39,488 nt of DNA from an uncultured Thermoguttaceae bacterium (GTDB lineage: Bacteria; Planctomycetota; Planctomycetia; Pirellulales; Thermoguttaceae). The notes under the pieces were generated by a model that was given only the letters and a program-made list of their open reading frames with translations, ran no database searches and had not been told where the DNA came from. The position numbers and the translations under genes were made by a program. Position 1 is the stretch's first letter. Every line of letters starts with the position of its first letter. The stretch is from contig CALFBP010000071.1 of assembly GCA_937951625.1 (NCBI GenBank), positions 1 to 39,488 of the forward strand, given 5' to 3'. This document shows positions 34,474-39,488 of the stretch, one piece after another.

Positions 34474-34868
34474 CGAAACTCCTCTCAGCCTTGTCTGTGA
34501 AGCGGGAGCAAAAAATGTGCTCCTGTGATAGCCGAAATCGTTGCGACTGGCAAGCGCCGCAGGTTTCGGCCCAGTCCAAAACGATGTTCTCAAGCGGTAC
34601 GGCTTCTGGCCGCCTCAGGGCGCAAAGAAAACCGCTTCCCCGGCAGAGGAGTGCAAGCTTGTCGGGAGCGGCAATCTCATCCCCCCAAAAGAACGCTTCG
34701 ACCCCGGGGGCGAGAGCGGATCATCGCTCGAATTCGGCGCATCCTTAGTAAGCCGAAAAGTCGGAATATGCAGGCCGTCGCGCCTTGAATTGTCTCGGAG
34801 CCTGCGCTAATCTGAACAGCTCAGGTCCCTTTTACCTGCCACTCTCCCACCCGCCATGGAGTCCTACC
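34474..34868. other. 395-bp divergent intergenic region
   Basis: It separates the MFS transporter (minus) from a Gfo/Idh gene (plus). A possible plus-strand promoter is at 34785-34813. The ribosome binding sites of both genes are clear at its two ends. Nothing else stands out. Confidence 0.5.
34785..34813 (+). promoter_or_regulatory. possible sigma-70-type promoter for the second Gfo/Idh gene
   Basis: TTGAAT (34785-34790) and TAATCT (34808-34813) are separated by exactly 17 bp, 55 bp before the ATG. The hexamers match the consensus at only four and three positions. Confidence 0.35.
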
Positions 34869-36167
34869 ATGCTCCCACGCCTTACCCGCCGAACGTTACT
34901 GAAAAACTCGACCTATGCCGGAATTGGTTTTTGGGTTGCCGCGGGCACGGCCGCTGCTCGAAGTCGTTCCCCCAATGAAAAGCTCAATATCGGGATCATT
35001 GGGGCGGGCGGTCGCGGGGCGGCCAATACGCAGGGAGTGAAAAGCGAGAACATCGCGGCCCTGGCCGATGTCAACGAACACCATCTGGAGGCCGCCAGCA
35101 AGCAGTTTCCCAAAGCCAAACGCTATGTCGATTGGCGAAAGCTTCTGGATCAGAAAGACCTCGACGCGGTGGTGATCAGCACCCCGGACCACCACCACGC
35201 GCTGGCCTGTGTGGCGGCCATGAAACGCGGCAAGCACGTGTATTGCGAAAAACCTTTGGCGCACTCGGTTTATGAGGCCCGCGTCGTTCAAGATGTTTAT
35301 AAGCAGTTCAAGGTGGCGACCCAAATGGGCACGCAGATTCACGCCACGGACAACTATCGCCGGGTGGTGGAGTGGATTCAAGGCGGAGCCATCGGCCCGG
35401 TGCGCGAAGTCCACGTGTGGTGCGATCGGGTGGGCTTTCCGCCCGGTACGACGCGACCCAAGGACACCCCGCCCGTCCCCAAGCACCTCGATTGGGACCT
35501 CTGGCTCGGCCCGGCGCCGGAGCGGCCTTATCATCCTAGCTATCTGGGAGGATGCACCGTGTGGGAGCAGTGGTGGGATTTCGGCAATGGATGTCTTGGG
35601 GACATGGGCAGCCATTTGATCGACTTGCCGTTTTGGGCCCTGAAACTCCGCGACCCGGTTTCGGTCGAAGCCGAGGGTTGCAACCGCAGCGACGAGTGCT
35701 ACCCGCAATGGCTCGTGGCCCACTTCGAGCACCCCGCCACGCCAGAGCGGCCAGCTTTGAAACTCACTTGGTACGATGGGGGGAAAAAGCCCGCCTCGCC
35801 CCCAGGCCACGACTTGACCAAATGGGGCATCGGGGTGCTGTTCGTCGGCGACAACGGCCAAGTCCTGGCCGATTACAGTCGCCGCTATCTCCTGCCCGAA
35901 GAGAAATTCAAGGATTTCCAAATGAAGCCGTCGATTCCGCCCTCGCCCGGCCATTACGAGGAGTGGCTCCTGGGCTGCAAGACCGGCTCGCCGACCTTGT
36001 GCAACTTCGACTACTCGGGCAAGCTGATCGAGCACAACCTGCTGGGCACGGTGGCATTCCGCGTTGGCAAAAAGCTCCTCTGGGATCCCACCACGTTGAA
36101 GGCCACGAACTGTCCCGAGGCCGATCAGTACCTCCGGCGAGCGTACCGCCCCGGCTGGGAAATCTAG
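34869..36167 (+). CDS. Tat-exported Gfo/Idh/MocA family oxidoreductase (second copy)
   Basis: A 432-residue protein. The ATG at 34869 follows GGAG at 7 bp. The N-terminus LTRRTLLKNSTYAGIGFWVA is a twin-arginine signal. The nucleotide fold reads LNIGIIGAGGRGAANTQG, then VISTPDHHHA, VYCEKPLAHSV and the active-site region LGDMGSHLIDLPFWAL with a conserved histidine. It shares the family architecture with the copy at 3271-4596 but is clearly divergent from it. The family acts on sugars and related polyols, here presumably in the periplasm. It stands alone, between divergent MFS and convergent lipoprotein genes. Confidence 0.94.
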   Translation: MLPRLTRRTLLKNSTYAGIGFWVAAGTAAARSRSPNEKLNIGIIGAGGRGAANTQGVKSENIAALADVNEHHLEAASKQFPKAKRYVDWRKLLDQKDLDAVVISTPDHHHALACVAAMKRGKHVYCEKPLAHSVYEARVVQDVYKQFKVATQMGTQIHATDNYRRVVEWIQGGAIGPVREVHVWCDRVGFPPGTTRPKDTPPVPKHLDWDLWLGPAPERPYHPSYLGGCTVWEQWWDFGNGCLGDMGSHLIDLPFWALKLRDPVSVEAEGCNRSDECYPQWLVAHFEHPATPERPALKLTWYDGGKKPASPPGHDLTKWGIGVLFVGDNGQVLADYSRRYLLPEEKFKDFQMKPSIPPSPGHYEEWLLGCKTGSPTLCNFDYSGKLIEHNLLGTVAFRVGKKLLWDPTTLKATNCPEADQYLRRAYRPGWEI

Positions 36168-36463
36168 AGGCCAACACAGGCGCGGTCCGTCACGACCGGA
36201 AAGGGCGGGGACAATTCGCGCGGCCCTCGTTCTCGACCCACTGCCGCCGCGCTGAAGCAGAAAGATTGACGATTAGCCCTAAGAACCGTGCGGTCGATTG
36301 TCTGGTTTCGGCGACGGCATACAATGAGCGGGCCGAGTGACTGGATGGTACGTGGAACGCCAGCGGCTGCCTTGGTATTCGAGCGGTCTGGGCAGCGAGG
36401 TCAAGTTCCGCACGGGAGAAGGCACGACGGACGGATGGACGCCGGGCTGATTCCAGGCGGCGA
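36168..36463. other. 296-bp spacer between convergent genes
   Basis: It lies downstream of both the Gfo/Idh gene (plus) and the small lipoprotein gene (minus). No convincing terminator hairpin with a T-tract and no coding frame were found. Confidence 0.4.
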
Positions 36464-36676
36464 CTACTCGTAACCGAAGTCTCTCTCGATCTGTAGGGCC
36501 TTGTTGCTGACTCCCCAGGCCTCATTGGGTGCTTGCAGCGGACGCATGCGCCGCACGGTCGCCGACAATTCATCTTCGCGAAATGGGTCGCCGCGGAGAT
36601 CCATGGGGGTACAACCCAACAGGGTTGCCCCCACTGCCGCTGCGATCGCCGCCAGCCAAGGAAGATTCCGGGACAT
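36464..36676 (-). CDS. 70-residue lipoprotein
   Basis: From the ATG at 36676 the product opens MSRNLPWLAAIAAAVGATLL and has the lipobox LLGC at 19-22, then TPMDLRGDPFREDELSA. The mature 49 residues are polar and end ALQIERDFGYE. An ATG 13 codons upstream is possible, but the shorter form gives a normal lipoprotein signal; neither has a clear Shine-Dalgarno. The composition and lipobox argue for a real gene despite its size. It is divergent from the bshB1-like gene, 168 bp away. Similar tiny lipoproteins recur in planctomycetes (recalled). Function unknown. Confidence 0.75.
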   Translation of the reverse strand: MSRNLPWLAAIAAAVGATLLGCTPMDLRGDPFREDELSATVRRMRPLQAPNEAWGVSNKALQIERDFGYE

Positions 36677-36844
36677 GGTTGGTCGCCGAGGAACCAATAG
36701 ACTTGCCAAGACCATCCAAAGGAAGGACCTATTAGGGCCGGGAGTGTCGCATAACTTTTTAGGTGCGTCCAGGCCAATTTCTCAAAAATTCTTCATTTTT
36801 TGGGACTCTAAGATTCAGTTCACTGATCACCGTTTCGTGCCACC

Positions 36845-37534
36845 ATGTTAGACATTCTCGTGATCTCCCCTCATCCGGATGATGCCGAGCTTGGAATGGG
36901 GGGGGCTATCCTGAAATGGAAGGCGCAGGGCCTTCGCATTGGTATCCTCGATCTGACCAATGGAGAACCTACGCCATTTGGCTCACCGGAAATCCGTGCT
37001 GAAGAAACCGCCGCCGCGACCAGACTGTTGGGCATTGACTGGCGCGACAACCTCGGACTGACCAATCGGCGTCTGGAAGCGAGCCTCGATGCCCGGGCGA
37101 AATTGGCGGGGGTGATCCGCCAGACCCGGCCGCGATGGCTATTCTGTCCTTATTGGGCCGATGCCCATCCCGACCACGTGGCCGCCACCCCGCTGGTTGA
37201 GGCCGCCCGTTTCTGGGCCAAGCTAACGAAGACTGATCTGCCGGGCTTGCCGCATTACCCCGAGCGGATTTTCTACTATTTTTGCACCCATCTGCGGCTC
37301 GTGGCGCAACCCTCCTTCGTGTTCGACATCAGCGAGTTTTGGGAGCGGAAACTGGAAATCCTGAAGTGTTACCGCAGCCAACTGATCGAGGGCCGCTCGC
37401 AGGAGAGCCCCACGTTGCTGGATCGGATCCGCGATCAGGCCGCGTATTGGGGTTGGACTATTGGCACGCGCTACGGCGAGCCGTTCGCCAGTCGCGAGCC
37501 GATCGGTTTGACGCGCTTGGACGGATTGGTTTGA
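36845..37534 (+). CDS. bshB1: PIG-L family deacetylase, BshB1-like
   Basis: A 229-residue zinc-dependent deacetylase. The metal site motif is SPHPDDAELGMGG near the N-terminus, with the second part WADAHPDHVAA (about residues 100-110). DLTNGEPTPFGSPEIRAEE and the C-terminal TRYGEPFASREPIGL match BshB1, which removes acetate from GlcNAc-malate in bacillithiol synthesis. Other PIG-L enzymes act on different N-acetyl sugars, so the substrate is not certain. No BshA or BshC gene is in the window. The sulfatase gene starts 29 bp downstream, on the same strand. The start is the only good ATG; no strong Shine-Dalgarno is seen. Confidence 0.82.
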   Translation: MLDILVISPHPDDAELGMGGAILKWKAQGLRIGILDLTNGEPTPFGSPEIRAEETAAATRLLGIDWRDNLGLTNRRLEASLDARAKLAGVIRQTRPRWLFCPYWADAHPDHVAATPLVEAARFWAKLTKTDLPGLPHYPERIFYYFCTHLRLVAQPSFVFDISEFWERKLEILKCYRSQLIEGRSQESPTLLDRIRDQAAYWGWTIGTRYGEPFASREPIGLTRLDGLV

Positions 37535-37563
37535 CTGATACTTTGGTTAAGAGGAGACCTTCG

Positions 37564-39123
37564 ATGACCAACCATCCCGAGTTATTCGAAAGCGCGGAGG
37601 CTCGCGGCGGCGTTTGGCCCGTCGCACCATACCGGGCCGTGTTCGCTGGGTGGCTTAGCGTGTTGGCCGCCGTCTCGGTCTTTGGAAGCGGCTTGCTTTT
37701 TGCGGCCGAACCGCCCGGCAAGCCGGCGCGGCCCTGGAACGTGCTGTTGTTGGTCTCGGATGATTGCGCGGCCGTTCAGGGCTGCTACGGCGGACCAACC
37801 GTCACGCCCCATATCGACCGCCTGGCCCAGCGTGGGCTGCGATTCGATCGGGCTTACTGTCAGTATCCCTTGTGCAACCCGAGCCGGGCTTCGTTTCTCA
37901 CCGGCCTGCGCCCGGATACGACCAAGGTCTACGAGAACGCCACCCACTTTCGTCAGACTGTTCCCGACGTGGTGACCTTGCCGCAGCTTTTCAAAAAGCA
38001 CGGCTACTTCGTGGCCCGGGTGGGCAAGCTTTACCATTACGGCGTCCCCAAACAAATCGGCACCGACGGCATGGACGATCCCGTCTCGTGGGAAAAGGTC
38101 ATCAACCCGCGAGGGCGCGACTGCGACGATGAAGACAAAATCTTCAGTATCGTGGCCGGGCAGAGAGCGACGGTGGCCGTCGGCACACGGAACTATGGCG
38201 GCACCTTGAGTTGGCTGGCCGCGGACGGAGAGGACATCGAACAGACCGATGCCAAAATCGCCCAAGAGGCATGTCGATTGCTGCGAGAGCACCGCGATCA
38301 TCCGTTCTTTCTCGCCGTCGGGTTTTTCCGCCCCCACACGCCTTACGTCGCGCCGAAAAAATACTTCTCGCTCTACGACATGGCCAAAATCGCCCTGGCC
38401 GCCAACCCGCCTGGGGATCGCGAGGGCAAACCGGCGGCTGCCTTGACCGTGTTCCCCCCGCATTACGGAATGGACGAATCGCTCCAGCGCACGGTAATCC
38501 AGGCCTACTATGCCTCCGTAAGCTTCATGGACGCACAGTTCGGCGTGGTGTTGGACGAACTGGAGCGGCTCGGCCTGGCGGATCGCACCGTGGTGGTCTT
38601 CCTGAGCGATCACGGCTACCACTTGGGGGAACATGGGCAGTGGCAGAAGATGACCGTCTTCGAGGAGTCGGCCCGAGTGCCGCTGGTGATTTCTGCTCCA
38701 GGGATGAAGGCGGTCGGTCAGGCCACGGGCAGACTGGCAGAACTAGTGGATGTGTACCCGACGCTGGCCGATTTGTGCGGCCTGACGCCGCCGCCGTCGT
38801 TGGAGGGCGTGAGCTTGCGCCCATTGCTGGACGATCCCCAGCGGCCATGGAAAAAAGGTGCGCTCACCCAGGTCGTCCATCGTGTGCGAGGCGGCCGAGC
38901 CGAAAAACCGCAGGCCAAAGGCGCGGTAATGGGGCGTAGCATTCGGACCGAGCGGTACCGCTTCACGCAGTGGGGTGACGGACCCGATGCCCCGGCTGAA
39001 CTCTACGACCACCAGACCGATCCCCATGAATGGCACAATCGGGCCTCTGATCCCGGCATGGCCGACGTGGTGGCTCAGATGCGGGAACTGCTCCAGGCTG
39101 GATGGCGGGGGGCGCGCCCGTGA
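37564..39123 (+). CDS. exported sulfatase, iduronate-2-sulfatase-like
   Basis: A 519-residue type I sulfatase. The ATG at 37564 follows AGAGGAG. After about 22 polar residues comes a hydrophobic export segment ending LLFAAEP near 49. The catalytic motif CNPSR is at 104-108; Cys104 would be oxidised to formylglycine. Metal ligands are expected at Asp66-Asp67 (LLVSDDCAAVQGCYG) and in FLSDHGYHLGEHGQW. The wording PLCNPSRASFLTGLRPDTTK and GYFVARVGKLYHYG is that of iduronate-2-sulfatase-like S1 enzymes. It would hydrolyse sulfate esters on glycans in the periplasm or outside. It forms a two-gene unit with the PIG-L deacetylase 29 bp upstream. Confidence 0.94.
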   Translation: MTNHPELFESAEARGGVWPVAPYRAVFAGWLSVLAAVSVFGSGLLFAAEPPGKPARPWNVLLLVSDDCAAVQGCYGGPTVTPHIDRLAQRGLRFDRAYCQYPLCNPSRASFLTGLRPDTTKVYENATHFRQTVPDVVTLPQLFKKHGYFVARVGKLYHYGVPKQIGTDGMDDPVSWEKVINPRGRDCDDEDKIFSIVAGQRATVAVGTRNYGGTLSWLAADGEDIEQTDAKIAQEACRLLREHRDHPFFLAVGFFRPHTPYVAPKKYFSLYDMAKIALAANPPGDREGKPAAALTVFPPHYGMDESLQRTVIQAYYASVSFMDAQFGVVLDELERLGLADRTVVVFLSDHGYHLGEHGQWQKMTVFEESARVPLVISAPGMKAVGQATGRLAELVDVYPTLADLCGLTPPPSLEGVSLRPLLDDPQRPWKKGALTQVVHRVRGGRAEKPQAKGAVMGRSIRTERYRFTQWGDGPDAPAELYDHQTDPHEWHNRASDPGMADVVAQMRELLQAGWRGARP

Positions 39124-39133
39124 CATCGCCTGG

Positions 39134-39164
39134 GAAAAAGCGGCGACTTGGCCACGATCGCCGC
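39134..39164 (-). terminator. intrinsic terminator of the right-edge minus-strand gene
   Basis: On the minus strand GCGGCGA/TCGCCGC arms (39158-39164 and 39140-39146, loop 11) are followed by CTTTTTCC. It begins 12 bases after the partial gene's stop and 17 bases past the convergent sulfatase stop. Confidence 0.7.
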
Positions 39165-39175
39165 CCCAGCCGCGA

Positions 39176-39488
39176 TCAGTCCACAAAATCGAGTCCAAAC
39201 AGCGTGGCCCGGTCCATGCGGAAGCGGAGGAAAATGGGCGTGTCCCTTTCAGGCGTTAGCGTATCTTGGCCATTCCAAGTAAGCGGCTTGCGGAATTGAT
39301 CGCCGACGATCGGGTCGGAGTCGGCGAAGGTTCGGCCTGGAATCGGTATCCCGTCCCAGGCGGCGACCTCCACCCGCAATCGGGAGGCCCTGCGCTTCCA
39401 ACCACCGCCACGCTCTGGCCCTTGTCGTTCAACCAAGCGAAACTACCCGGTCTGATGTAAAACCAGGTGGTGAACACCCACCGCTTGC
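39176..39488 (-). CDS. C-terminal end of an unidentified protein, probably frameshifted
   Basis: The gene enters from the right edge and stops at 39176. The last 60 or so residues (LRVEVAAWDGIPIPGRTFAD, then DPIVGDQ, TWNGQDTL and IFLRFRMDRATLFGLDF) look like the beta-rich C-terminal module of exported planctomycete glycan-active or BNR-type proteins. In that frame a TAG stop lies upstream (39443-39445). In the next frame the upstream part reads VFTTWFYIRPGSFAWLNDKG, plausible coding sequence that would join the module only through a one-base shift near 39380-39430. It may be a pseudogene, a real frameshift or a sequence error. Family is not firmly assigned. Confidence 0.5.

Overview
The window is a GC-rich chromosomal segment that looks like Planctomycetota, probably a Pirellulales-type lineage. 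The evidence is family content, not a search: a DUF1559 protein with a type IV prepilin leader, a Ser/Thr kinase fused to WD40 repeats and overlapped by an ECF sigma factor, several Tat-exported Gfo/Idh/MocA dehydrogenases, a formylglycine-type sulfatase, very long signal peptidases, LptB (so an outer membrane) and several tiny lipoproteins. No rRNA, tRNA, CRISPR array, transposase or phage gene was seen.

Layout. 1-2958 (minus) is an amidotransferase / acyl carrier protein / acyl-AMP ligase cassette, cut by the left edge. 3271-5614 (minus) is a URO-D-like protein followed by a Gfo/Idh dehydrogenase, divergent from a PfkB sugar kinase at 5927-6880. 7403-8894 (plus) holds a DUF1559 pseudopilin-like protein, a strongly folded 90-nt spacer and a 56-residue lipoprotein. 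9071-14671 (minus) is a GldA / GldF-GldG fusion / DUF4340 ABC operon ending in a very strong terminator. 15183-16802 (plus) is a cheB-cheY pair, followed by about 900 bp of hairpin-rich non-coding DNA. 17715-21957 (minus) is the ECF sigma factor and WD40 kinase pair. 22512-25181 (plus) holds a lipoprotein and a Tat-exported FAD oxidoreductase. 25884-28394 (plus) is a two-domain FtsX permease, convergent with lptB (28465-29193, minus). 29368-34473 (minus) is an MFS transporter followed by two tandem, unusually built signal peptidase I paralogues. 34869-36167 (plus) is a second Tat Gfo/Idh protein. 36464-36676 (minus) is a 70-residue lipoprotein, divergent from a BshB1-like deacetylase plus sulfatase operon (36845-39123). 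The right edge cuts a minus-strand gene that seems to carry a frameshift.

Themes. Much of the content concerns the cell envelope and export: signal peptidases, LptB, lipoproteins, Tat substrates, a pseudopilin and ABC permeases. The rest is sugar or sulfated-glycan handling and signalling. The most distinctive element is the tandem pair of signal peptidase I paralogues. Each has a four-cysteine zinc-ribbon-like insert just after the catalytic serine and a long beta-rich, possibly lectin-like insert between the catalytic lysine and the GDN box. The next most interesting items are the folded RNA element between the DUF1559 gene and its small lipoprotein, and the structured region downstream of cheY. 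Functions are inferred from motifs read by eye; no alignment or search was run.
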